A program made the position numbers and the translations under genes. Positions 35,330 through 44,784 of a DNA stretch of 64,000 bases are shown in pieces. How positions within the stretch are numbered: the first letter of the stretch is position 1; the number at the start of each line of letters is the position of its first letter. The stretch covers positions 1,755,501 to 1,819,500 of the forward strand of contig NZ_CP080545.1 in the NCBI RefSeq assembly GCF_019550795.1. The letters are read 5' to 3'. Below the pieces are notes generated by a model. It saw nothing but the letters and a program-made list of their open reading frames with translations, made no database searches and was not told the origin of the DNA. The DNA is from Paenibacillus sp. sptzw28 (GTDB lineage Bacteria; Bacillota; Bacilli; Paenibacillales; Paenibacillaceae).

Positions 35330-38300
35330 TTGTTGAAAAAGTCTTTTATAACGGTTTTGTTTACTTTTGCTCTATTCGTATTGGGGAGTACCGCCGCATA
35401 CGCTTACGAAAAGATTCAGGTCGATTCCGTAGACGGAACGATCTGGGATTACAAGGATAACCGCATTTTATTCCTTGATGCTAACCAGGCGCTTAAAGTG
35501 AAAGACCAAAGCTCTGGCCAGATCACCACCATCGCCCAGGGCAAGTTGCCTATCGTTGGTTTCCTAACCCCGAAAGGGGCCATTTTCCTCGCAAAAAGCG
35601 ACGGAGGGACTTCCACTGTGCTGTACGATTGGCGCGACGGCAAATTAACCGATCTAGGACAAGTTGATCCTACTCTAATCGTAAAAGGGAATTATGCTGT
35701 TTATAATGTGGGCTCGACGATCTATTTGCGGGATATAACCACAGGTGAAAGCAAGGTTGTTACGGATAATTCGGATGGGCAGGGTTACGACTTAGGCAGC
35801 AATGGAAAAGTCGTGTGGGGGGATAAAACAGACCGCCAAATCTACAGTTTTCTGAATGGTGAAACGAAACAAATCACAAACACCCCGGAAAAACAAAGTT
35901 TTTCGCCGCTTACGGACGGGTCCAGCATCGTTTTTACACGAGTACCGACTTCTGACTACGGTTACGTAGAAACGGTCGTAAACAACGATGACTTTGAGTA
36001 TAACAAAGAAAAGGTTGTAGCTAATTTCCCGGTACTAACCTTGTTTCCCTACGAGGACTATGTCATAAATAATGGGTTTGTTGCGACATATGATAATGAA
36101 CAGAAAAATAGTATCTATTCATTTATCCATAATGATTTATACGGTTATTCTCACAATAGGTTTACTTTCGATAGCGATCCCTTTAAATCATTTTCGTTAA
36201 GTCCGGAAGGTGCATTTCTATTTACATCCGTATCGGATAAAGTTTACTATTATAACCCCAGCAGGAGCAGAGGAGGATGTTGGAGTTGTCCGGGTCCAGT
36301 CTTGACCACAATCAATTCCAGTGCGAAAGTATATTGGTCGAAGAACATTTTTGTAGCTGAAGAAGGGATATTGAGCAGAGTATTGATCGGGGGATATGAT
36401 CGGCTTCCTGTGACAAAAATTACACCGACTCCTAGTTCGGATTGGACCTCCATTACGGAATATACATTGACTGCCACGGACGACGGGTCAAGTATTCGGA
36501 CGTACTGGACATATAGAACGGGTTCTGAAGTCAAAACCTACGAAGGTAACGTCATCAAAATTCCGAGAGACGGCTACTATGAAATATCGTACTACAGCAA
36601 AGATTCCGGTGGACAATCGGATTATAATCCATCATACCGTATAAGAGTGGATACCACACCGCCGGTTACGAAGTCTACCATCACGCCAATCAGCGATAAT
36701 TCTACGGTTAAATTAACGGCAACCGATAACTTCTCGGGCGTAAAAGCTATCTTTTACAGGATTAATAACGGTAAATGGACACGGTATTTATCCCCACTGA
36801 CACTTTCAGCTTCCGAGAAAAACACTTTGGAATTCTACAGCGAAGATATCGCCGGCAATAAAGAAAAGACCAACTCAAACGCTCCAACCGACATCACCGC
36901 CCCGACAACTGAACTGCTCGTCAATTCTGCGGCTCCCGCACCATGGTATAACACCAACGTCAGCGTGCAGTTGAAAGCCGTTGATAACGAGTCGGGTTCG
37001 GGCATAGCGAAAACCTACTATCGCATCAACGGTGGAACATTACAGCAATATTCTGCACCGTTCACCCTATCAGATGCAGGCGACTACGCGATCGAGTATT
37101 ACAGCAGCGATGTCGCGGGTAACAATGAGACGGCCAAGTTTGTGACGCTCAAGATCGATAAATCAGCACCGGTCACGAAGCACACGGTTGTGCCGATAAG
37201 CGGAGGTTACTCGGTCAAACTGACTTCTACGGATAACCTTTCCTGGGTCAAGAAGACATTTTACCGCCTGAATGCAGGTGCATGGACAGCTTATTCAGCA
37301 CCATTTACCGTTCCGGCTGGGCAAGCGCAAGATCTGGAGTTCTACAGCGAGGACAATGCCGGTAACAAAGAAACGGTTATCTCAATCAGGGTCGGAACCG
37401 GCGATACGACAGCCCCGACAACCACGCTGCTTGCGAACGGCGCTGCTCCTACAGCCTGGTATAACACCGAAATTAATGTCCAGTTAACTGCATCCGACGG
37501 AGAATCAGGTTCGGGCGTCGCTAAGACGTATTACCGCACCAACGGCGGAGAGTGGAAAGAGTATTCGGCTCCTTATACACTGTCGCCACCCGGCACGTAC
37601 AAGGTCGAATACTACAGCAGCGACTTGGCGGGGAATAAAGAGGCTGCGAAAACAGTCACACTCGGTATCGATAAGACGGCTCCGATTACCAGCTATAAGA
37701 TCACACCCGTATACGGCCATGATAAGCCGTATCGGTATATCAAGAGCCATTCCGTAACGGTCACCGCTAAAGATATTCTATCTGGTGTGAAAGCCAGTTT
37801 CTATCGGATCAACGGCGGGGCTTGGGCGAGGTATACAGCTCCATTCAATCTGCCTGGCAGTGGTAATAGGAACCTGGAATTCTACAGCGAAGATAATGCA
37901 GAAAATATGGAATCCGTCGCTAATGATGCGGATAAAACCGCTCCAACAACGGAATTGCTTGTAGGTTCGGCTGCTCCTGCCGCCTGGTATAACACCGAGA
38001 TTAACGTGCAATTGAAGGCTGCCGACAACAAGCCGGGTTCCGGGGTTTCCAAGACACTCTACCGCATTAACGGCGGTGAGTGGCAGGAGTATTCGAAGCT
38101 GTTCACGCTAACAGATCCCGGAGCGTATAAAGTCGAATACTACAGCACTGATCTGGCCGGTAACATTGAAAACGCCAAATCAGCTACCGTGAGCATCGAC
38201 AAAACGGCCCCGGTAACAAAATTCAGCCTCTCGCCGGTTAACGAAGGCTACACCGTAACGTTGGCGGCGACAGACGACATCTCAGGGGTCAAACAAACCT

Positions 38301-39478
38301 ACTATCGTCTAAACCATGGAACATGGATAATGTATAGCGCTCCATTCACACTCTCTCGCACCGGGAATCAAATACTGGAGTACTACAGTGAGGATAATGC
38401 GGGCAATGAGGAACAAGCCGCCACCGCCGATACAACGGCTCCAATCACTACTTTGCTTGCGAATGCTGCCGCTCCGGTAACCTGGTATAACAAAGATATT
38501 AACGTAGAGCTCAATGCAATGGATAACGAGTCAGGTTCAGCCGCTGCCAAAACGTTCTATCGAATCAATGGCGGAGCATGGCAGGAATATGCCAAGCTAT
38601 TCACGTTATCAGATGCAGGCCAGTATAAAGTGGAGTTCTACAGCATGGATCTGGCGGGTAACAAAGAGGGTACCCAATCGGTGACACTCGGAATTGACAT
38701 AATCGCCCCGGTCACAAAGTACACCATTACCCCGGTATACGGCACGGATAAACCTGTCAAGTACATTAAAGGGTATACCGTAACGGTCACTGCGACCGAT
38801 GAGCGGTCCGGCGTGAAGGAGACATACTACCGATTTAATCAAGGTGAGTGGACGAAGTATACTTCCCCTTTCCCCCTGCCCGTCACCCGTAATCTGACCT
38901 TGGAATTTTACAGCACCGATAACGCCGGAAATAAGGAGAGTATCACAAATGATGCAGATTTAACAGCCCCAACAACGGAATTGCTTGCTAACTCAGCCGC
39001 ACCTACACCTTGGTACCATGAGAACATCAGCGTGGAGTTAAGTGCAGCTGACAACGCTTCCGGCTCTGGAGTCTCTCAAACATTCTACCGTATCAATGGC
39101 GGAGAATGGCAAGAATATTCCAAGACGTTCACCATATCAGATGCCGGCGAGTCCACAGTGGAATACTACAGCACTGACCTAGCAGGCAACATTGAGAATG
39201 CCAAAGCCGTAACCCTCCGAATTGACAAAACGGCACCCATAACGAAGTATAAGGTCGACCCGGTCTACGGCACGGATAAGCCATACCGATACATCAAAGG
39301 ATACACCGTGAGCTTTACCGCTGCCGATGATTTATCGGGTGTCAAACAGACTTACTATCGACTCAATAAAGGCGAATGGACAATGTACACAACAGGAATA
39401 ACCCTAACTGGAACAGGGGATCAAAATCTGGAGTTCTACAGCGAGGATAACGCCGGTAACCAAGAAGTTCATTCATAG
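35330..39478 (+). CDS. Large secreted protein: beta-propeller-like domain plus eleven OmpL47-type repeats
   Basis: About 1382 residues. It has a signal peptide ending AYA (residue ~24). Residues 25-420 hold repeated short strands (TIWDYKDNRILFLDANQ, STIYLRDITTGE, RQIYSFLNGETKQITN), as in TolB/WD40-like propellers. From about 440 to the end come alternating units. Type B has NGGAWTxYxxPF then LEFYSEDNAGNKE; type A has APxxWYNTxI, SGSGVAKTYYRINGGEW and VEYYSSDLAGNKE. The order is B then five A-B pairs (6 B, 5 A). There is no LPXTG, S-layer or membrane anchor. The start is TTG at 35330, homologous to ATG 33466 in copy 1 and behind GGAGGG; ATG 35315 is the alternative. Function is unknown; the repeats suggest adhesion or glycan/protein binding. 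Confidence 0.85.
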   Translation: MLKKSFITVLFTFALFVLGSTAAYAYEKIQVDSVDGTIWDYKDNRILFLDANQALKVKDQSSGQITTIAQGKLPIVGFLTPKGAIFLAKSDGGTSTVLYDWRDGKLTDLGQVDPTLIVKGNYAVYNVGSTIYLRDITTGESKVVTDNSDGQGYDLGSNGKVVWGDKTDRQIYSFLNGETKQITNTPEKQSFSPLTDGSSIVFTRVPTSDYGYVETVVNNDDFEYNKEKVVANFPVLTLFPYEDYVINNGFVATYDNEQKNSIYSFIHNDLYGYSHNRFTFDSDPFKSFSLSPEGAFLFTSVSDKVYYYNPSRSRGGCWSCPGPVLTTINSSAKVYWSKNIFVAEEGILSRVLIGGYDRLPVTKITPTPSSDWTSITEYTLTATDDGSSIRTYWTYRTGSEVKTYEGNVIKIPRDGYYEISYYSKDSGGQSDYNPSYRIRVDTTPPVTKSTITPISDNSTVKLTATDNFSGVKAIFYRINNGKWTRYLSPLTLSASEKNTLEFYSEDIAGNKEKTNSNAPTDITAPTTELLVNSAAPAPWYNTNVSVQLKAVDNESGSGIAKTYYRINGGTLQQYSAPFTLSDAGDYAIEYYSSDVAGNNETAKFVTLKIDKSAPVTKHTVVPISGGYSVKLTSTDNLSWVKKTFYRLNAGAWTAYSAPFTVPAGQAQDLEFYSEDNAGNKETVISIRVGTGDTTAPTTTLLANGAAPTAWYNTEINVQLTASDGESGSGVAKTYYRTNGGEWKEYSAPYTLSPPGTYKVEYYSSDLAGNKEAAKTVTLGIDKTAPITSYKITPVYGHDKPYRYIKSHSVTVTAKDILSGVKASFYRINGGAWARYTAPFNLPGSGNRNLEFYSEDNAENMESVANDADKTAPTTELLVGSAAPAAWYNTEINVQLKAADNKPGSGVSKTLYRINGGEWQEYSKLFTLTDPGAYKVEYYSTDLAGNIENAKSATVSIDKTAPVTKFSLSPVNEGYTVTLAATDDISGVKQTYYRLNHGTWIMYSAPFTLSRTGNQILEYYSEDNAGNEEQAATADTTAPITTLLANAAAPVTWYNKDINVELNAMDNESGSAAAKTFYRINGGAWQEYAKLFTLSDAGQYKVEFYSMDLAGNKEGTQSVTLGIDIIAPVTKYTITPVYGTDKPVKYIKGYTVTVTATDERSGVKETYYRFNQGEWTKYTSPFPLPVTRNLTLEFYSTDNAGNKESITNDADLTAPTTELLANSAAPTPWYHENISVELSAADNASGSGVSQTFYRINGGEWQEYSKTFTISDAGESTVEYYSTDLAGNIENAKAVTLRIDKTAPITKYKVDPVYGTDKPYRYIKGYTVSFTAADDLSGVKQTYYRLNKGEWTMYTTGITLTGTGDQNLEFYSEDNAGNQEVHS
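36660..39470 (+). repeat. Tandem A-B repeat array within coding sequence
   Basis: Five A units begin near 36907, 37426, 37950, 38451 and 38979, so the A-B period is about 500-530 bases. DNA identity between units is visible in shared stretches such as GTATACGGCACGGATAAACC (38740 region and also in the pseudogene at 34820). Such arrays recombine readily, which would explain the single repeat left in copy 1. Confidence 0.85.
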
Positions 39479-39485
39479 GGATGTC

Positions 39486-39512
39486 GGGGCAGCTTAAGCT
39501 GCCCCCTTTTTC
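39486..39512 (+). terminator. Terminator of repeat-protein gene
   Basis: Perfect 8-bp stem GGGGCAGC/GCTGCCCC with loop TTAA (39486-39505), then CTTTTT. Confidence 0.9.
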
Positions 39513-39530
39513 TGTCAAAAATAAATGAAT

Positions 39531-40532
39531 CTATTTACCTGTATCCTTCTTGTCCCGCCTCAGAAAAGGAATCGAGAGAGAGAACTGCTTGCAGTTCATC
39601 TTCTGCTTCCCGTGCTTGCCGAAGTGGAGGGTGGCGTTGATCTCCCCGCCGAGCACCACAATGATGCTTGACAGATAGAGCCATGTCAGCAGCACAATAA
39701 TACCGCCGATGCTGCCGTATGTTTTCGTATAGCTGCCGAAGTTGTTCACATAGAACGAGAAGCATATGGACGTAATGATCCATCCGAATGTAGCGAACAA
39801 GGCTCCTGGAACAACCTCGCGGAACCGCAGCCGCAGATTAGGCACAAACAGGTACAGCGCGGAAAAAACGACGATCATGACGATAATCGGCAGCGCAAAT
39901 TGAGCGACGCCCCATATTATATCGATATTGCCGGGAAGATGCGTCCATCTGTACAGCATATCCCCGATCACTCTTCCGAAAATCAGCATGATAAAGCTGA
40001 ATGCAATAACGAGTGCCAGAACAACGGTAAAGAAGAGCGCATACGCTTTAATCTTCCAGAAAGGACGAGTCTCGGCAGCGTCGTAAGCTTTATTCAAAGC
40101 TTTCATAACGGCGCTGACGCCGTTCGATGCCGACCATAAGGTCACAATTAACCCGAACGACAGCAGCGAGCCGTTCCGCGATTGCTGAATTTGCCGGAAA
40201 GCATCCGATATCGTCTTGGTCGACATCTCGGGCAGTACAAGGTGGATCCGATCGGTCACATCCTGCACGGTCAGATCGGCGAAGCTGAGGACCGCAATAA
40301 TGAAGATGAGAAACGGGAAAAAGGACAAAACAAGGTAATAAGTCAGCTGCGCCCCCATTGCGGGCACCTCGTCATCCTGAAAACGGCAGTACAATTGCTG
40401 TGCAAAATCGATCACGCGCCCTCGCTTGCTGCTGCGTTTCCCCGAATTGGAAGCGGGACGATAGGCTTCGGGTTTGGGCGACAGAAGGACGACGTTGGAC
40501 TTCGTCGTATTGGATCCCGTCGAACGGGCCAT
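39531..40532 (-). CDS. YihY/virulence factor BrkB-family membrane protein
   Basis: 333-residue integral membrane protein with six or so helices. Family hallmarks are DDEVPAMGAQLTYYLVLSFFPFLIF in short pieces (AQLTYYLVLSFFP), LSFGLIVTLWSASNGVSAVMKALNKAYD and WKIKAYALFFTV, GAIFATFGWIITSICFSFYVNNF, and the late TYGSIGGIIVLLTWLYLSSIIVVLGGEIN motif. The family was once labelled RNase BN in error; its function is not settled. GGAGGAGAATCAT precedes ATG 40532. Monocistronic. Confidence 0.9.
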   Translation of the reverse strand: MARSTGSNTTKSNVVLLSPKPEAYRPASNSGKRSSKRGRVIDFAQQLYCRFQDDEVPAMGAQLTYYLVLSFFPFLIFIIAVLSFADLTVQDVTDRIHLVLPEMSTKTISDAFRQIQQSRNGSLLSFGLIVTLWSASNGVSAVMKALNKAYDAAETRPFWKIKAYALFFTVVLALVIAFSFIMLIFGRVIGDMLYRWTHLPGNIDIIWGVAQFALPIIVMIVVFSALYLFVPNLRLRFREVVPGALFATFGWIITSICFSFYVNNFGSYTKTYGSIGGIIVLLTWLYLSSIIVVLGGEINATLHFGKHGKQKMNCKQFSLSIPFLRRDKKDTGK

Positions 40533-40735
40533 ATGATTCTCCTCCTTCCATTGATTACAAGTTATTTACCCGGGGGTCTTCCGGACAAACCCGAAACCGC
40601 AATGTTGTGCGGGTTCCCTCCCCCGCGCTCATTTTATACTTTCTTTAGATTTGCTTAACGGGCGGTTTAGAGTTGGCGGTTATTCTGTTAACAGGAAGCT
40701 TCGGGAAGGAGCTTCCAGGAACAGGAGGTTAGAAA

Positions 40736-41674
40736 ATGAAGAAGAACAAATTGAAATTCGGTATTCCGCTAGCTGCGGGAGCGGTACTGCTGCTGGTCAG
40801 CGGCTTCACCGCAAGCGCGGGCACTTCGGGGTATGAGGTGTACAAGGAAGCGCTGAAGAATAACGCCGGCGTTAAGAGCGTAACGGCCAATGTCAGCGTG
40901 TCGGTAACCGATAACGGCCAGGATCTCATCAACGCGAAAGCGAACCTCAAGCTCGACAAAGCGAGCGAAGCGGCGAGCGGCTCGCTTCAGCTCGGCGGCA
41001 GCGGAACAGAATCACGTACATTGAACGTCTATCACCAGGATGAAAAACTCATTGTCAAGAACAGCACAAGCAATGTTTATTACTCGGTTCAGCCGGAAGA
41101 CGGGCAGGGACACCCACGAAGGGAGTTCAAAGCTCAAGCTGAAGGCAAAAGCGGTCCCCCTAAAGAATTGGAAAATGTCATTGATGCATTGGTCGGCAAT
41201 CTGCAGCAGCAAATCGGTCTCAATCAGGCATCGGACGGCAGCAAGGAGATTTCCCTGCATTTGACCGGAAGCGAGATCCCGGCTGCAGCCAATGCCATCG
41301 GCTCGCTCATGATCAAGCATGCATCGGGTACCCATGAATCTCATGAACAACCGGGAGTGCAGAAGGACGAGGAAATCGCACGGCAATTGCTCGGCGGAGA
41401 GTGGAAGCCGCAGCTTCCGGCGCTGACGCAGGACGTTCGTATGGAATCCGTTAATATCGACGCGAGCATCGGTCAGGATAATCGGATCAAGCATCAAACC
41501 GTGGAGCTTGCGTTCGAGGGTAAGGACGCCGCCGGTAAGGTCCATGATATTACAATTACGCTGGATGCTTCATTTGAAGGCTATAACAGCACGACTCCGG
41601 ACCACGTGGATTTGGCCGGGAAGCAGGTTGAAACCATCGCGCCCGAAGCCTGGGGCGGCAAGCATAGTCGATAA
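40736..41674 (+). CDS. Secreted/anchored hypothetical protein
   Basis: 312 residues, not recognised. A signal peptide or N-anchor spans about residues 8-28 (IPLAAGAVLLLVSGFTASAG) with no lipobox Cys. The rest is soluble, with repeated amphipathic strands (VKSVTANVSVSVTDNG, SGSLQLGGSGTESRTLNVYHQDEKLIV), a pattern seen in LolA/LppX-like or outer-face beta-barrel-half proteins, but this is only resemblance. AGGAGGTTAGAAA precedes ATG. It sits in front of an ABC-2 exporter and two-component system, separated by a hairpin without T-run (41684-41716), so it may be part of that resistance-type module. Confidence 0.75.
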   Translation: MKKNKLKFGIPLAAGAVLLLVSGFTASAGTSGYEVYKEALKNNAGVKSVTANVSVSVTDNGQDLINAKANLKLDKASEAASGSLQLGGSGTESRTLNVYHQDEKLIVKNSTSNVYYSVQPEDGQGHPRREFKAQAEGKSGPPKELENVIDALVGNLQQQIGLNQASDGSKEISLHLTGSEIPAAANAIGSLMIKHASGTHESHEQPGVQKDEEIARQLLGGEWKPQLPALTQDVRMESVNIDASIGQDNRIKHQTVELAFEGKDAAGKVHDITITLDASFEGYNSTTPDHVDLAGKQVETIAPEAWGGKHSR

Positions 41675-41683
41675 CAATTGCAA

Positions 41684-41716
41684 TGGCCGGACAATTCCTT
41701 TGTATTTGTCCGGCCA
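41684..41716 (+). terminator. Hairpin between hypothetical protein and ABC ATPase genes
   Basis: Perfect 11-bp stem TGGCCGGACAA/TTGTCCGGCCA. No T-run follows (AACCTAATT), so it may be a partial terminator or an mRNA-stability element that sets relative expression. Confidence 0.5.
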
Positions 41717-41746
41717 AACCTAATTAGGGATAGGAGGGAGTTCATA

Positions 41747-42496
41747 ATGACCTCAAGCACAACCAATATCGCGGAAATCGACAATGTGTCCAAAGCTTAT
41801 AAGAATGGCCGGGGAATACGCGATATCAGCTTTTCCATTGGCACAGGCGATATATTCGGACTCTTCGGGCCCAATGGCGCGGGAAAGACGACGCTGCTCA
41901 AAATTATGACAGGACTATGCCAAGCCGATACGGGCAGCGTCCGCTTGTTCGGCTGTTCCACGACGGATCGTTTCGAGCAGGCAATGGCGCGTGTAGGCTG
42001 TGTTATTGAGACGGCCGACGCTTACGAATATATGAGCGGTTATGCCAATTTGAAGCTGGCCGGCCGGTTTTACCGGGGGCTGCCGAGAAGCCGCATCGAA
42101 GAGGCGCTCGAATGGGTCGGCCTCAAGCCTTACGGCAAGGAGCGGGTAAGCGGGTATTCTCTGGGCATGAAGCAGCGGCTCGCACTGGCAGGCACCTTGC
42201 TATCATCGCCCGAGCTTATCATTCTGGATGAGCCGACCAACGGCCTGGATATAGAGGGCATCATCGACGTCCGGAATATTATCCTTAATCTGTCCCGCAG
42301 CAGAGGCATCGCCTTTCTCATTTCAAGCCACATGATGAGTGAGATGGAGATGATCTGCAATCGGATCGGAATTCTGTGCGGCGGGGAGTTAATCCGCGAA
42401 GGCGATGTAAGAGAGCTGCTCGCAGGCGGTGTCACGATGGAGAAGTTTTATCTATCATCCGTAGAGCAGTGGAAAGGTGGAGGTATCCATGCATAG
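41747..42496 (+). CDS. ABC transporter ATP-binding protein (ABC-2 exporter)
   Basis: 249-residue ATPase. Walker A is GPNGAGKTT at 41-49, the signature region is SGYSLGMKQRLALAG (~136-149), and Walker B with D-loop is LIILDEPTNGLD (~157-168). The H-loop His is in ISSHMMSEME. ATG 41747 is preceded by TAGGAGGGAG; the frame is open to 41678 through the hairpin, which is untranslated. It overlaps the permease gene by 8 bases. Adjacent HK/RR genes suggest an antibiotic- or peptide-response exporter, as with bacitracin/lantibiotic immunity ABC systems. Confidence 0.93.
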   Translation: MTSSTTNIAEIDNVSKAYKNGRGIRDISFSIGTGDIFGLFGPNGAGKTTLLKIMTGLCQADTGSVRLFGCSTTDRFEQAMARVGCVIETADAYEYMSGYANLKLAGRFYRGLPRSRIEEALEWVGLKPYGKERVSGYSLGMKQRLALAGTLLSSPELIILDEPTNGLDIEGIIDVRNIILNLSRSRGIAFLISSHMMSEMEMICNRIGILCGGELIREGDVRELLAGGVTMEKFYLSSVEQWKGGGIHA

Positions 42497-43238
42497 CTTT
42501 ACAGCCAATGTTCGGAATGAGCTTGAAAAATGGTGGCTGCACCGGAAGACGAAGTGGTTTCTCATGTTTATCGTCCTTATACCGGTTGCCGCTGCCCTTC
42601 TTCTTGACAATGTGCAGACGAATATCGGGATATCGGCAATCATCGGGACCGATTTTCCGCTTATTATGCTTCAATTTACAACCGTGGTCCTGCTTCCGCT
42701 CTATTTATTTATGGCGGCGGCGGATTCTTTCTCCGGTGAGGCTGCATCGCGGACACTCAAAATTGTGCTTCTCCGTCCGATCTCCCGGGCCAAAGTATTC
42801 GCTTCGAAGCTGGCGGCTCTCGCTGTTATCGCCGTCATAATATTGGCGGGGGGATGGCTCGTCTCCGTGCTGTCCGGATTGCTACTGCCCGGAAGCGGGA
42901 TTGGCGGAGGCTTCCTTGATAGTATGCTCGCATACACTGCCGCGTTCTTCCCGATGCTGATCCTATGCATATTCGCCGCCCTGATCGCCCAGTTTTTCAA
43001 TTCCAGCACAACAACGATTGTCGTTTGTATCGCCTTGTATGCAGCGGCGAAGCTGCTCCCTCTCTTCCTTCCGCAGGCAGCGGTCTGGTCCCCATTCGCG
43101 TATTCCGACTGGCAAGGGATGTGGATCGGCGGAGATGTCTCACCCGGCCGGCTGTTAAACGTCTTCGTCTTTCTCGTCGCATACAGTATAATAGGATACA
43201 CCGCAGGGTTGTATCGATTTACCAACAGAACATTTTAA
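42489..43238 (+). CDS. ABC-2 type membrane permease
   Basis: 250-residue membrane protein with six hydrophobic segments. It begins MHSFTANVRNELEKWW, a typical cytoplasmic N-terminus for ABC-2 permeases (NELEKWWLHRKTKW). LRPISRAKVFASKLAALAVI in short form (LLRPISRAKVFASK) is the coupling-helix region. ATG 42489 is chosen because GGTGGAGG lies 5 bases upstream; ATG 42477 is also in frame. It forms an exporter with the ATPase at 41747-42496. Confidence 0.9.
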   Translation: MHSFTANVRNELEKWWLHRKTKWFLMFIVLIPVAAALLLDNVQTNIGISAIIGTDFPLIMLQFTTVVLLPLYLFMAAADSFSGEAASRTLKIVLLRPISRAKVFASKLAALAVIAVIILAGGWLVSVLSGLLLPGSGIGGGFLDSMLAYTAAFFPMLILCIFAALIAQFFNSSTTTIVVCIALYAAAKLLPLFLPQAAVWSPFAYSDWQGMWIGGDVSPGRLLNVFVFLVAYSIIGYTAGLYRFTNRTF

Positions 43239-43251
43239 CGGGAGAGCTGTT

Positions 43252-44784
43252 ATGTCGATCCGCAAGAAATTATTGCTGTCTTACATCGCAATGATTGTCA
43301 TACCCATTGTCGTATTTGTGCTGACAGCTATTCTGATAGCTTCGCTTTATTTTCATAATGCCATTTCAAGCCCGATCAACAGGCTTCTTGGCGATTTTAA
43401 GAACGTCAAGGAATTCCGGCAATCGATCGAAAATAGCTCGGAATGGATCTCCGGGCTTATATTCTTCGCCAAGCATGAGCCTCAGCGGCTTGCCGATTCC
43501 GCATTTCTGAACGGGGCTGAGCAAGAGCTGAATCCCCTTAAGCTCGGACTCATTATTACCAAAGGCGGTCATATCAGCTATATCTCAACGGATCTGACCA
43601 GCAAGGCCAAGGAAGCCGGTGCAAAGGATATTCTGGAAAAGGTCGAAACCGCTCCGATTAGCGATTACCGGGATAATCAGGTGGACATTGATGAGGTATC
43701 TTATACGCTCAGGAAACAGCCGTTTCAATTCACTGACGGCAGCGCCGGCGTACTGTATATTTTGGAGGAAGACCAGCTGTCGGACTTATTCCGTGTCGTG
43801 TTCCTGTCCATCGTCCTGTTCTTGGTATGTGTGATTGGCCTGACTAACGGGATCCTGACTCTTCTCGTTTCACGCAGCTTCATTAAACCGCTCTTTGCTC
43901 TGAAACGGGCGGCGGAGCATATTAAGGAAGGCGACCTCGGTCATGAGCTGCGGATTACGCGGAGGGACGAGATCGGTCAGCTGGGCGCTGCATTTGAAGA
44001 AATGAGAGTGCGTCTCAAGGATTCCATCCATGTGCAGCTGAAGGTCGAGGAAAACCGCAAGGAGCTTCTCTCGAACATTTCGCATGATCTCAAGACGCCT
44101 ATCACCGCAATCGCGGCATGCGCGGAGGGGATGCGCGACGGTATTGCCGACACCCCGGAGAAGCAGCAGAAATATATTGAGATGATTTATTCGAAAGCCA
44201 CTCATATGGATAGTTTGATTGATGAATTGTTCTTATTCTCCAAGCTCGATTTGAAACGGCTGCCGTTTCACTTCGAACAGACGGATATGGATGCATACTT
44301 GCGTTCGGTCGCGGAGGAGCTGCGGCTGCATCCTCAATATTCGGATATCTCCGTCTATTACGAGCATCCTATCGGCGGACCTGCTTTGGTGATGACTGAC
44401 CGCGAGAAGCTCGGAAGAGTCATTACCAATATCGTAAACAATAGTATGAAGCACATGGATAAAAGCAAGAAGGAAATTCGTATCGTGCTGCAGGAGAGTG
44501 CCGGAAGGCAGGAAGTAACGGTGAAAATAGAAGACAACGGACGCGGAATCGAGTCTGCTGGCTTACCTTATATATTTGACCGGTTTTACAGAGCGGAGCT
44601 GTCGCGAAATACGGATACCGGAGGCAGCGGGCTTGGCCTCGCCATCGTTAAGCAGATCGTGGAGGAGCATGGCGGGAGGACGTGGGCGGAGAGCGTACCG
44701 GGCGAAGGAACGGCGATTTATTTTACGTTAAAGACTCCGCAAGGGTTCAAGGGGGAGCGTCATGAAAAAGATATTGATCATTGA
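43252..44784 (+). CDS. Sensor histidine kinase (HisKA type) beside ABC exporter
   Basis: 510 residues. It has a membrane helix at about 10-33, an extracellular domain of some 145 residues, a second helix near 182-208, and HAMP. HisKA has H278 in LSNISHDLKTPITAIAACAEG, and HATPase has N box (IVNNSMKHMDKS), DNGRGIE, FDRFYRAE and GSGLGLAIVK. GGGAGAGCTGTT precedes ATG. It overlaps the response regulator gene by 23 bases. It likely senses an envelope signal and controls the exporter upstream. Confidence 0.93.
   Translation: MSIRKKLLLSYIAMIVIPIVVFVLTAILIASLYFHNAISSPINRLLGDFKNVKEFRQSIENSSEWISGLIFFAKHEPQRLADSAFLNGAEQELNPLKLGLIITKGGHISYISTDLTSKAKEAGAKDILEKVETAPISDYRDNQVDIDEVSYTLRKQPFQFTDGSAGVLYILEEDQLSDLFRVVFLSIVLFLVCVIGLTNGILTLLVSRSFIKPLFALKRAAEHIKEGDLGHELRITRRDEIGQLGAAFEEMRVRLKDSIHVQLKVEENRKELLSNISHDLKTPITAIAACAEGMRDGIADTPEKQQKYIEMIYSKATHMDSLIDELFLFSKLDLKRLPFHFEQTDMDAYLRSVAEELRLHPQYSDISVYYEHPIGGPALVMTDREKLGRVITNIVNNSMKHMDKSKKEIRIVLQESAGRQEVTVKIEDNGRGIESAGLPYIFDRFYRAELSRNTDTGGSGLGLAIVKQIVEEHGGRTWAESVPGEGTAIYFTLKTPQGFKGERHEKDIDH

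Noticed and set aside
39531..40532. Ribonuclease BN annotation
   Set aside because: The YihY/BrkB family is an integral membrane family historically mislabelled as RNase BN; no nuclease motif is visible.
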